21,415 nucleotides of DNA from Termitomyces sp. T153 (Eukaryota; Basidiomycota; Agaricomycetes; Agaricales; Lyophyllaceae), in NCBI GenBank assembly GCA_018296165.2, contig JACKQL020000264.1, positions 1 through 21,415 on the forward strand, written 5' to 3'. The notes under the pieces were generated by a model. That model was not told the DNA's origin and did not search any database. It saw only the letters and a list, made by a program, of their open reading frames with translations. A program made the translations under genes and the position numbers. This document shows positions 1 through 9,008 of this stretch, piece by piece. Within the stretch, counting starts at the first letter, position 1. Every line of letters begins with the position of its first letter.

Positions 1-213
1 TATATCAGGAACATCAACACCAAGATTATGCAAGCGCTCGAAAGTTTCACCACTGAGCAGTATCTGAGAAGTTCTCTTAAGAGACTTTACTCCTTTAATG
101 TGAAAGGGCCAGTGGAACCAGACCACAGCAGCCATTACAGCATGTAAAAGGCACACATCTGAATCAACTATATGAACCAGATACCTGATTCTATATACAG
201 TTCTGTGGGCAAT
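1..213 (-). other. Unidentified open frame running off the left edge
   Basis: On the minus strand a frame stays open for 71 codons from just inside a TGA at 216-214 to the window edge. The residues are protein-like, with a hydrophobic stretch and a WFHWP motif near the middle, and end in GVDVPDI at the edge. A splice-acceptor-like CCCACAG lies at 209-203, so this may be an internal exon. CpG is sparse but present. I recognise no family; it could be part of a gene or transposon lying to the left, or chance. Confidence 0.2.
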
Positions 214-216
214 TCA

Positions 217-751
217 AGTTGAAATGCTGTAAGCTGCAGGCTTACACTCTCCCAATGTATCAGCTTTGGACAAGGCATGACTGGGTATGGACACACAAGA
301 GAGAGAATCATGTGCACCTGAACCCATCATAGTGGCAACAAGCGCCATCCCGACTCAGGCAAAATGAGCAAGGGCAGAAAATGATTATTCAAGCAGGTAC
401 AATCGAACAGTATACATGTTGCAATAAAGAAAACAGATAATATAATTAATGTTATTCATCTCCTGGACCGTCAGGAGGTCTCTTTTTGCAACTTAGAATG
501 TTTTGAACCAACAAGAGGAAAATTGTCGTTGTCTGGCATGTCAGCAAGACAGTGTTTCTGGATTGTTTGAGATTGTTAAGAATTGGAGATTGGCCACTCT
601 ATCGTTAACAAAAAGACTATATGCAAAACATATTGAGAGATGAGTGACAAACAAACCTCTGTCCCCAATCTTGATATCAAAAGAGGTGATCCAAATGAGG
701 TGGAGGAATGTTCTTTACTGAGTAAAGCACTTTCACTGGAAAATTTAGAAC
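217..751. other. No supported gene
   Basis: I see no convincing coding exon or RNA gene. Open frames run through 576-831 on both strands, but they overlap the adjoining DIRS-derived repeat and neither resembles a known protein. A short inverted repeat, CTCCTG at 460-465 and CAGGAG at 472-477, is followed by a T-rich run. Confidence 0.3.
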
Positions 752-1078
752 CATCTATTAATACACTGCATCCTGAGGGAAATGAGGAAAGACAAGAGAG
801 GGATGGAAACTTAGAAAGGTCGATCGCGTAGTTGCATAAATGTGATTTCTTGAAAGATTCTATCAATTTCTTGAGCGCCGGATTCCTCTCCCGAGAGAGA
901 GGGCCAAAACTCAAGCTAACACAAGGGACTACTAGTGTGTACGAGAGTATGTAGAATGGAATGTATATATGGAATAGGGATGGCGGGAAGGGATCTAAAA
1001 GACGACACGTGACGTAGTAGTTGAGGACAACTAATCTACTAATCTGCGAGCGCAGAAGTGAGACGATGAAGCTGTAAA
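752..1078 (-). mobile_element. Short internally deleted relative of the DIRS-type element
   Basis: Positions 752-917 match 6897-7062, the 3'-terminal part of the large DIRS-type element, over about 160 bp. Positions 991-1078 match 18553-18640, which lies upstream of its gag. Order and orientation are the same as in the large element, but only about 70 bp of unrelated sequence separates the two blocks instead of about 11.5 kb. The copy keeps its CpGs, as in GTCGATCGCG near 819 and GCGAGCGCAG near 1046, whereas the large copy has TG or CA at each of them. A 16-nt hairpin (TAGTTG, 4-nt loop, CAACTA) sits at 1018-1033. The body of the terminal direct repeats is absent on both sides. I infer a young or selectively preserved deletion derivative; a remnant of a related family is also possible. 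Confidence 0.5.
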
Positions 1079-1265
1079 GAACTCCTCAGGGCGGTCTATA
1101 TCCAAATGCACAGCCCGCTACTCGGCGCCTGCTCGTCAATGTGGTTGTCTACGATTTTACCAAAGAATACTTCACGGGATTATTGACACAATCAGTCCAC
1201 GATTTTGTGGCTGACCCTACAATTCAACGTGCTCCATCTGTTAGCCACATTGCAGCCTGTTTAAG

Positions 1266-1271
1266 TATAAA
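1266..1271 (+). promoter_or_regulatory. TATA-like box of the F-box gene
   Basis: TATAAA at 1266-1271 lies 55-60 nt upstream of the ATG at 1326, with a pyrimidine- and adenine-rich leader between. The spacing fits a fungal core promoter. The call is positional only. Confidence 0.35.
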
Positions 1272-1325
1272 GAAACACGACAAGTCTTCGTTACATCCAC
1301 CTCATTACACATTTAAACTCACACA

Positions 1326-2273
1326 ATGTTCGACTCCCGTAAGTCTACTTATCAACTGCATTACAACAGCTTTGACAAACAACAGGTAAGCTTTACACTG
1401 TGATTCATTGTCTATAGCGAGCATACCCGAAGACGTCTTCCTCTGCATTATCAAACAGCTTAGCATCCGCGAAGTAGCCACACTAGCCCAGGTCAACAAG
1501 CAACTCCGCGTGCTTGCACACGAGCATATCGCTTTTACGCTCGACCATGCTTTAGACCGTTTCGGCTTTAGTTCAATTCCATTTCTTAGTTTATTGCAGC
1601 AAACTGGTAGCCTCATTTCCGGTTCTTTCGTGCTCGTCCTCTTGAATCCTCGGTCAACGACCTTGACATATATTACCCCCGAACAGCGGTATCCTACATG
1701 TGCGGCGCCCTTACATCCCAGTTTTCCCTTGTAAAAGTTCACGACTCCGCGCGCGAGGGTAATCACCCTTACGGCCAATTCCCCAACACTGAAAACGTAA
1801 TGACCTATCAGGATCCTGCCAACAACAGAAGGTGTGTCAATGTCATCGTTTCCGCCTCGAACGACCCCACCCGCCCCATTTTTGACTTTCACAGCACTGT
1901 GGTCATGAAGTATTTGTCTTCATCCGAGCTATACTGTGCTTATTCCGACATCACGTTCAGCCACAGGAATTTAAATTAATTCTCTCGTTCATCACACTCC
2001 AACCACAGATATCAATCGATTCAATCGTTGTTTGTCCAGAAACGGTCATGTACTATAGAAACGGATACGCTGGAAATCAGAGAAAGGGATAACGAACATT
2101 GTCTAGTCAAATTGAGAGGTAGAATATTAGAAGACGCGACGTGGATGAATGGTCAATCAACGAATGCTTCTCGCTCTGTCCATACTAGAACTGTAGTGAC
2201 AAAGGAATCATATGGCGAGAGGGAAAGAAAAGGGCAGTATGAGAACAACGCGATATCTACTCGACGTAACTGA
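1326..2273 (+). pseudogene. F-box domain protein gene, broken
   Basis: F-box proteins recruit substrates to SCF ubiquitin ligases. Exon 1 is 1326-1338 (ATG, 13 nt). A GTAAGT...TAG intron at 1339-1417 (79 nt) joins it to exon 2 so that the protein begins MFDSPSIPEDVF and runs into a typical F-box (IPEDVFLCIIKQLSIREV, then LAQVNKQLR). After SGSFVLVLLNP, at roughly 1640-1660, the frame shifts by one base. The second frame carries DLDIYYP, then VNVIVS, FHSTVVMKYLS and CAYSDITF, which I recognise as the downstream region of a large basidiomycete F-box family. A TAA at 1977-1979 interrupts this frame, which then continues through IETDTLEIRERDNEH to a stop at 2273. CpGs are plentiful, unlike the region to the right. 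Two lesions suggest a recent pseudogene; a sequencing error could explain one. No intron consensus removes either. Confidence 0.65.
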
Positions 2274-3205
2274 AGGCACACGGTCCATAAACATGAGGCT
2301 GATCGTAGTCGGGAAATAACATATTTTAATCGTTATAAGACGTACTGGTGGTTCTTCCAACATAAGTCCCGCCCAATCCATGTAACCAAACAATGTAGCT
2401 AGATTTCCCCAAATCTCTCGTCTTCTGGAATGAAAGGTCTGCCTACAGAGCAGATGGGAAGAATGACAGAGATGTTTGTCCCACTTGATATTCCAGTTGT
2501 TCAATACCTGAACTCTGCAGATGGGGGAGGAATGTCGAACAATTGTGCATTGATGGTCGCTCACGCATCATCACACATTTGTGGAAAATGACAGTGAAAG
2601 AATTTAACGTACAACTGAGACCAACCCTAGACATAGAACTCTGAGGCTAAGAGCACCTTGTGACCTACAACACATCATACCTGATCCAAAAGAGACAAAA
2701 AAGCAATCTCGCTGTTGGGTTCTCGTAACACTCCATGCTTGATTTCAGTCTCATACAACATAAGCCAAGTCAGAGGAAGATAATGCGGACATACCAATGT
2801 ATAATGTTTGCATACACAATAATACAGTGCAGGTAAACAGCCATGCAACCCATGACAGGCAACAATAGGAATGAGATCAATTTCCAACCCATGAGTGAGT
2901 GTTACGTGGACCAGCAGATCATATTGGCTACGATCCCAGGCACACAACTCAGAAGGATAGGCTGCTTGCACACATCTGTGGACAGCATCCACAAGCTGCG
3001 GGTAAGCAAACTTTGTGGCCATGTGCAATAAAGATCCTATCTGGGCTGTTGTCATCTTCAGGTCACAGAGGAAAGGGCTTGAAAGGGGTTGAGTGGGAGG
3101 ATTTACTGGCATCAGAGTTATCATCTTCATATTTAGAATATCCATAAAGTACATTGATGAGATAAACGAGGTCATTGGCAGATTCTGAATGGAAACAGAC
3201 AACAA
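2208..3205 (-). pseudogene. BTB/POZ-like protein gene, decayed
   Basis: The best preserved block (about 3110-2683) contains GSLLHMATKFAYPQL, then QAAYPSELCAWD, a pattern typical of the helical part of BTB/POZ proteins expanded in mushroom-forming fungi. Upstream in another frame (about 3205-3100) the residues SANDLVYLINVLYGY fit the end of the BTB fold. Downstream (about 2480-2340) RRREIWGNLATLFGYMDWAGL matches the C-terminal region of the same family. A GT at 2680-2679 with possible acceptors at 2641 or 2627 would give an intron of 40 or 54 nt, but neither restores a clean frame. I cannot find the start of the BTB domain; it may be lost to the right, where the Harbinger-like element begins. 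The 3' end is tail to tail with, and may overlap, the F-box gene. BTB proteins often act as adaptors, but no partner can be inferred. Confidence 0.5.
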
Positions 3206-3516
3206 GAGAAGTAGAGCTCAATACAGAAATCAACATACGACACCCACTCCAACAAGCAACTTGTCAATTGGTGGTTTGGTTAAATGGTACATCCTTTGCA
3301 ATTCAGTCTGACATCTGCATATCCAGTTCAAACATAGGTGACAGTATGCAAAGACATTAGAGTGAGAGAAACAAAACAAAGGATTGATTCATGAAGTATT
3401 TAGGAGGGTGTGTGACCTTGATAGGAGCCAGTCAGTAAAGAAAGCAAAGTTCACAGAGAAAAACAACACATGGGGAAAATTGTGGTCACACACAGCTGGC
3501 TTGAGGAAAATGGGAG
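3206..3516. other. No recognised gene; probable upstream BTB remnant
   Basis: A minus-strand acceptor-like TTCCATTCAG ends near 3199, consistent with an intron in front of the BTB fragment. I could not identify the preceding exon. CpG is low but not absent. Confidence 0.25.
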
Positions 3517-3690
3517 TAGAGCATATTTGGTTCCAGACACAGGGTCCAAATTTCAGTTGGCTTGTTTTGGATGATGTGACATCCTGATATGGAACCATGA
3601 CAGCAAATGTGGGATCTCTAAACTCTCAGTTGTCCTACTACTTTCCATCATATTGACTTCCATGCTTTCAAGTCCCTTTGATTTTTTGAT

Positions 3691-5005
3691 ATGATATCAT
3701 ACACTGGTGTACTTGACTTCAGCTGCCCTAAGAGTCAGGATCTATCCAACAGCCATACTGGCTTGGCATTGGCACCTTGTTCTCTTACTTACCCCACCTC
3801 TCAACCTCTGAACATTTGGGCAGATACCAGCTCTGATGCATGTCTCACAGTGCCTGACACATTCACTTCAGCTCTAGGAGCCCAAATTGTTCTCAGTTCG
3901 GATTCCAATGTGGCAAATCAGTTATGTGATATGTCAGATCAGCCACATGACATGTCTAAACAGCCATGCAACACATCTAATCAGCCATGTGACATGTCTA
4001 ATCAGGTGCCTCTCATATTGTCCACAGCCACCCCCATCAATAACATTACAAAATCAGCTCGGGACAATGTACCACACCTTTCACAGCCAAGGAGCTGTTT
4101 GAAATTGTCCAGACTGCACTCAAAGTTCACTTTTTTGAGGCTGGTCATGGTGAGAATAGAAAGCAGGAAGAGGAAATGGGAAACATGGAAAGGCTGGGAT
4201 TCAAGGTAGTAATGCTATCTTCAAGGCCCATCTAACAGAAGTTCTGGCATTGCATTGAGTATGTATGATCATGGTGTATTTCTGCATTTTTTATTATGGA
4301 TTTTCAGGAGCCATTGACAGCACCAAAGGCAATTGTTGATGCAATTGAGGGATCATCCTTGGAGATTTCATTTGGTGCTCCAGTAGATCAATGCTTGAGC
4401 ATCGAGAAGCAGTATGAGGACAAGACAGATGGCAAGCAAGAGAAGATGCAAAAGGTCAGATTATTCATTTATATTTGTATTTTTGATGCTGACATACTGG
4501 GAACATATTTTAGAAAGCTGATGAGGACAGAGAAGGTAGAGAGGTGATTTTTCAAGCCTCTCTTCATTGCTATCATGAAAAGAAACTTGCTACTACCACC
4601 TCAAGTCCCTCTCCTGTTGCTACATCTGCCAAAAGTGCTAAGACTAGTTCTCATGACTGTGCAACTTCAGAATCCAGTGATCACCCTCACAGCTCATATT
4701 CAGACACAGATTCTGATGTAGACCAACAGCCTTCCTTTAAGCCAGCTAACTTGAAGAAATCTAACCATACTAATGCCACATCTCCAAAATGTGCAACTAA
4801 ACATGGGCACTATTCAGGTTCAAATGGGATTCTGTTTACAGTTGAGTCAATGTTTCAAGAGGAGCATAAACATCACCAAAAAGATGAAGCTTGTATTCTG
4901 GAGCAGATGGATTTGAACAATAGGCAGTATGCTGAGGCTTACAAAGATACAAAGGAGTTTCAGAGTAACTTGCTTGGCATTTTCCATCAGATTGTCAACA
5001 AGTAA
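3691..5005 (+). pseudogene. Harbinger-associated accessory protein (unrecognised), broken
   Basis: Three segments appear to belong together. The first (3691 to about 4070) is Ser/Thr-rich and contains heptad repeats. The second, in another frame (about 4086-4258), reads FTAKELFEIVQTALKV and later HFFEAGHGE. A one-base shift near 4205 and a TGA just before a GT (4259) interrupt it. A 49-nt intron (4259-4307) leads to EPLTAPKAIVDAIEGSSLEI. A second intron (4455-4513, 59 nt, phase 0) joins QEKMQK to KADEDREGREVIFQASLHC. The tail is Ser-rich and acidic (HSSYSDTDSDVD) and ends in a charged helical region (MFQEEHKHHQKDEACILEQ) with a stop at 5003-5005. This lay-out recalls proteins that accompany Harbinger transposases in mushroom genomes, but I do not see a clear Myb/SANT domain. 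Any role in DNA binding or transposase import is inference. Confidence 0.4.
3928..4005 (+). repeat. 21-bp tandem repeat encoding a heptad
   Basis: About 3.7 imperfect 21-bp units encode DMSDQPH, DMSKQPC, NTSNQPC and DMSNQ in frame. A degenerate further unit (NQLC) lies just before. Differences between units are single substitutions and the length is constant. Confidence 0.7.
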
Positions 5006-5139
5006 AATGTTTATCCCAGATCTTGACATGCTCTTTTCTTTGTTGGACAACTCATTTATTTTTAACTGTATATAATTGCTTTAGTTAACACTACATTTTC
5101 TTGATGCATGTATGTCCTAATGATGAAGATATTCTTCCA
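5006..5139. other. AT-rich spacer between convergent Harbinger genes
   Basis: This AT-rich intergenic stretch holds the presumed 3' ends of both Harbinger-element genes. I see no further gene. Confidence 0.3.
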
Positions 5140-6391
5140 ATCCTAGTGGGAGACAATCAAAATACTGGGCTACTTGGTTTGGTTGAAGGCAGTTTAGGGA
5201 ATTTGTTAGTAAGACCCCAATCCAATGATATCTACCAACTGGGGAGGAATAAAGCCACATTTTCCATTTTGCATTAAGAAACCACCATGTATTTGCAACA
5301 ATTCAAAACCATGCTCCACTTCAATTCTCACTGCTGACATTTCTGCATTTCACTCCATCTGCATTGTGCCAACCAACCCCTGAGAATGGGCTCATAATAT
5401 GTGGACCAACTCCATATGCTGGGCCACCAAAAATTTGAAATGTGCACTCTTCTTGAGGTGCATTTTCATCAAGGTTCTCAAGAAATGCAAACTGAGCAAG
5501 TTGATCCAGAAGGCCACTCTCAGTCAGAAGGAAATTATCATTCCATCTTCCCTCAAATGGTCCAAAGAGATGTCCAATAATGCCATTTGGAAGCATAACA
5601 GCCTGAAATTTCAAGGCATGAAACTTCTTATGGCCATTGTATGCAACATGCTGAAACCAGGTTGGATGACAGATATGATGAATGGTACAGTCTATGAATA
5701 CAAAGATTTCTTTGACTGGAGCACTACAATCATGAATAGCAGTGGCATACTGCTTGAGCTTCAATGGGTGTAGAAGAAATTGATCATTACATTAGAGAAG
5801 GTGTTCCCACTGCTCATCAAGGAATTCTACAAGCTTGTTGACACACTCAGAGACTCCTGATTGGGATCAGTTATATATCATTGCTAGACAGTAGGGATCA
5901 CCAGCTGATTGAAAGCAAGCACACAAAAGACAAAATGCTTCAACCAAAGAAAAAGTATATCTGCTTTGAGTATGGATTATCTTAGGTATTTCAAGGGCCT
6001 TGATCAAGTCATATATTTCATGTGCTGTAAATTTTTGTGATATGAATGAATGCACTTTTTGATACCATATAGCTTACATTACCTAAATCTCCACAGAGCA
6101 TCTCTGTCTGTTAAAAATCTGACCATTCCTTATCAATCCATCTCCCTCCTTGCTCTGGCCATGAAGGTTGCTTGTCAATTGGAGTGATTGGCATGAACAC
6201 AGCAACCTGGTCCATAGTATCAATTCCATACAGAAAATGAGAGAGGCCACCAATGGTGGCCACATTGAGAATAGGTGGTGGAGAAGGCACTTGTGATATA
6301 GAGGCACAGCAGCAACAAGAAATTGCAGCAATTGGCTATGACTTGCCATTGTTAAGATGGTAATCAGACCTGACAGATTACCTTTCATCAT
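5140..6391 (-). pseudogene. PIF/Harbinger-type DDE transposase, inactive
   Basis: The minus strand encodes a DDE superfamily transposase in several frames. An N-terminal block (about 6391-6100) is followed by a helical region (6055-5867: EIYDLIKALEIP, SRYTFSLVEAFCLLCACF). The catalytic core (5764-5321) reads FVFIDCTIHHICHPTW, then YNGHKKFHALKFQAV and GHLFGPFEGRWNDNFLL. The first catalytic Asp is the D of FID. The second, normally in a GDPAYG motif, is Gly here (FGGPAYG). The third acidic residue lies in SAVRIEVEHGF (about 5342-5310), one frame away. The C-terminal VLLTNSLNCL and NQVAQYFD are still readable to about 5140. Frameshifts and the lost Asp make it inactive. Family identity is firm; the start is not defined. 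Confidence 0.8.
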
Positions 6392-6499
6392 GGGAACTGC
6401 TGTGTTATGCTTTCCATGTTAGGACAAACCAAATTTTGGTTGTGGAGCACTCAAATTTTTGTTGATTTGGCTGGTGGGGCCAATTGCAAATATGCTCTA

Positions 6500-6630
6500 G
6501 TGCAAAGCAATGCAACAAATCATAAGGAAGAAAGGAGTACATGGCATGGGAAGCACACATGATAAGAAAAAAAAAAGAGGGCTAGACATTTTTTTTTCAA
6601 ATGGTAAAAACCCACTACAGAGTAGTGGCA
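6500..6630. other. Junction between the Harbinger-like and DIRS-type elements
   Basis: The stretch contains an A10 run near 6570, a T9 run near 6590 and a perfect hairpin at 6612-6628 (CCACTAC, loop AGA, GTAGTGG) immediately before the terminal repeat of the DIRS-type element. I see no gene. The hairpin may mark the left end of that element. Confidence 0.35.
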
Positions 6631-6895
6631 ATCAAGTATTAAGGACTTACCTGTGAGTGCAGAGTGAGACAATGAAGCTGTAAATCAAGTATTAAGAACT
6701 CATCTGCCAGTGCAGAGTGAGACAATGAAGTTGTCCACATTGCTACCCACAGGTGTATATATAAGAAAATATACACAATGGAGGAGAGAGGGGCCAGTGG
6801 AGACAATTAGATGGTGATATGTGATGAGTTAATGGGAATTTGGTGATCCAACTTTGCCCAAATTAACTATAGGCAACCTCCACTTCACCTGGCTC
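6630..6895 (-). repeat. Terminal direct repeat of the DIRS-type element, 3' copy
   Basis: About 250 bp here match 18600-18847 closely and in the same orientation, for example across GGAGGAGAGAGGGGCCAGTG and the stretch that follows. The first ~105 bp (6630-6735) consist of two tandem units of about 51 bp, each carrying AATCAAGTATTAAG and a GCAGAGTGAGACAATGAAG core. In DIRS/Ngaro elements such repeats take part in forming the circular intermediate. Confidence 0.7.
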
Positions 6896-6898
6896 ACA

Positions 6899-8988
6899 CC
6901 ATTAATTCACTGCATCCTGAGAGAATGAGGAAAGACAAGAGAGGGATGGAACTTAAAAAGGTTGATTGTGTAGTTGCAGAAAGAAATGTGATTTCTTGAA
7001 TCCTATTTAGTTCTTGAGTGCTGGTTTCCTCTCCTGAGAGAGAGGGCCAAAACTCAAGCCAAAGCTGTGTAGTTCCAAAGAGCCAGAGGTTCAAAAGGGA
7101 TGAGATGGGAATAGGCCATGTGAAAGAGGTAGGAGAGGTGGAGGATTCTGTTGGGATCATTTTTGATGTAAAGTTTGTAGGAGTCACTGCACCATCATCC
7201 CAGGAGCTGAATATCATAATCTGAATAGCCAGTGGTGGCAGCAGCTGAGGCTGTGTCATTAATGAAGCTATGTCTCACATACTATTTGGGGTTGAATCCT
7301 GCTTGTGAGAGTGTGTCTCAGATTGTATCAACAAAGTAGGAGTATGAGAGGGCCTTCTCATCTGGTTGTTTGAATAGTGGGGCATTGGATTCATATCGCA
7401 GTTCAGTGTACATGGTTTTAAGACCAGCAATGGGACAGGTGGGAAGCCTGGGGGCAGCTGCAATTGTGATTGTGATTGTGATGCCTTTATGGAAGGGATT
7501 GGTTTTTGAAGCAGGAAGAGTGAGTCTAGCATGTGTGGCATTCTTGAAGTTGGGTAGGAACTGTACTGAGCCTTGAGAGAGGTTGAGGCCAGCATTGTAT
7601 TTGCTGTCATGACCCACTCCCAGACATCTGGACTTCTCCCCAAGCTACCCCAGAGTTCCCACCAACACCCCCCAACTCACCCCAATCTTTGGTCACCCAC
7701 AGCACCCACTCCAGCTAACTCCAACACTTTCCCAGCAAACCCCAAAGGCCCCCTGGCAAACCTTGACATGTTCTCTGTGGGCCCTATCAATCCCTCTTCT
7801 CCTCCCAAACCCAGGCCCCTCTGACACTGTTCCTGATCCTGGCATACATCACTGACTTGTCACCCAAACTTGCCTGACCAGTCCAGAACATCCCAATGAT
7901 CCTGAGGTGGTCTGCATTCCTATCAGTTCCCATCAGAATATCACTGTGGCTTGCCATCTGATCAGAACCAACACCTTTTGGTTCTGCATGGCTCTGACAA
8001 GCCCTGCTGTTGCACCCCAGCCCCAGAGGAGTTCATGTAGTTAGTACATAAGTCATAGAGTAATATCTGTTATGGTAGGCTTGATATTACTTGTAGTTAC
8101 TTGTTTCTTGTTACATTTGTTTCTGTTACATTTTCTGGCCTTGTCTCCATTTCTATTTCTGTCTCCAGTCTCATGTCTTGTCTCAATTCTATTCTGTTCC
8201 TGTCTCTGTCTTGTCTCAACTCTGTCTTGTCTCATCTGCCTCTGTTTCCTTTATTGTTGCCTGAATCCCTTTCAACTCTAACTTTGTTACAAACTCCAAT
8301 CATACTTTTATGACCTTATACACTCATAATTCACCCCAGACCTTGCCCTATGCTTGGTCCCAGAACCCATCAACATTGATTGATCCCCCATCAATCTCTG
8401 GCCCCACTCCTATCACTCATGTGGCTCCCACTTGCCCCACACCCTCTGTATTTGCCTCTGGACTTGTATCTGAGTCTTCCTCAAACCCAACCCTTCTTTG
8501 TACCTTGTCTTAGACTCCCACAGACTACCCCAGACTTGCTCAGACTGCTCCCCTTAGCTCATCTTCACAAGTACCTGAAGTCCAGACCTCCCAAGAGTGC
8601 TAGGTTATAAGTGCAGAACATCAGGTCCACCTAGTAAGGACTTGCCCAATCAAGCTGAGGCCCCATGGTCAGTAGAACCTGACATTTGTCATCCTCATCC
8701 ATTGTGAACTTGCCAGATTGGAGCAGGCCTGAGCAAGGCAGCATGCCATGTACACTGCCCAGGGGACAATACCTGGTCTGAGCTGGGAGAGCAAGGCAGT
8801 GAGGATGGGAAGTGTGATGGGCTGTACTGGCTGATTATTGTATTTGCCATGGTATTGCTTGATGCCTCTGATAAGACATCAAACAAGAGGGGACTCAACA
8901 GCAAAGAAGGAGAGGTTGGCATTAACATGAAGGGAGTGCACTGTGGAGAGGTAGGTTTTGATTGTTTTGGGCTGGATATGGCCACCAA
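6899..8988 (-). pseudogene. DIRS tyrosine recombinase, split by a solo LTR
   Basis: The N-terminal half (about 8988-8685) shows the core-binding region (VHSLHVNANL, and PITLPILTALLSQLRP in other frames) just after RNase H. The frame then meets the solo LTR; beyond it (7604 downward) it resumes with LNLSQGSVQFLPNFKNATHA, ARLTLPASKTNPFHKG and ALKTMYTELRYE. The catalytic part follows near 7320-7150: TLSQAGFNPK, HSF, then SAAATTGYSDYDIQLLG and DSYKLYI, whose Tyr fits the nucleophile. The Arg expected after HSF is not present (HSFIN), and Arg in the LLGRW motif is a TGA stop, which a single CpG transition from CGA would give. The remainder to 6899 includes LSFGPLSRERKPAL, shared with the short copy at 752-917. 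Inactive. Confidence 0.75.
7605..8684 (+). mobile_element. Solo LTR (old copy), with 5-bp target duplication
   Basis: This 1080-bp element begins TGTCATGACC and ends GAACCTGACA. It is the same family as the solo LTR at 19226-20373: the starts, the TATA region (TACATAAGTCA at 8046 against TATATAAGTCA), the pyrimidine-rich TGTCTC tract and the last ~50 bp all align. Flanks are TTTGC (7600-7604) and TTTGT (8685-8689), a target duplication with one substitution. I see no CpG in it, whereas its sister has dozens. It interrupts the tyrosine recombinase exactly, and the frame resumes on the other side. A solo LTR forms by recombination between the two LTRs of a full element. Confidence 0.85.
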
Positions 8989-9008
8989 GGCTTGCCACCC
9001 AAGATAAG

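Larger units (their letters stand above)
3517..6499. mobile_element. Candidate PIF/Harbinger DNA transposon, two genes
   Basis: A 13-bp sequence, TAGAGCATATTTG at 3517-3529, recurs as its exact reverse complement at 6487-6499. Between lie two convergent coding remnants: an accessory gene (plus) and a Harbinger-type DDE transposase (minus), with 3' ends about 130 bp apart. PIF/Harbinger elements characteristically carry a transposase and a second protein. The element would be 2983 bp. The match does not extend beyond 13 bp, and the usual 3-bp TWA duplication is not visible (only TA is shared, as part of the repeat), so the exact ends are uncertain although the element itself is well supported. 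Both genes are broken. Confidence 0.5.

Noticed and set aside
460..490. Hairpin CTCCTG/CAGGAG followed by a T-rich run, like a bacterial terminator
   Set aside because: Introns, LTR elements and gene families show this is a eukaryotic (fungal) genome; a 6-bp stem of this kind is common by chance.
576..914. Open frames on both strands (112 and 63 codons)
   Set aside because: Part lies in the DIRS-derived repeat and the rest has no family resemblance; neither strand can be preferred, so I did not call a gene.
1141..1389. Plus-strand open frame upstream of the F-box protein
   Set aside because: It starts with GTG, not ATG, and covers the promoter, leader and first intron of the F-box gene.
6553..6600. 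A10 and T9 runs as the poly(A) tail of a LINE or SINE
   Set aside because: No upstream LINE or SINE body or target duplication is visible; the runs lie in the junction between two other elements.
8072..8610. Leucine- and serine-rich open frames inside the old solo LTR
   Set aside because: They come from pyrimidine-rich LTR sequence (TGTCTC tracts), are not shared in frame with the younger LTR, and resemble no protein.
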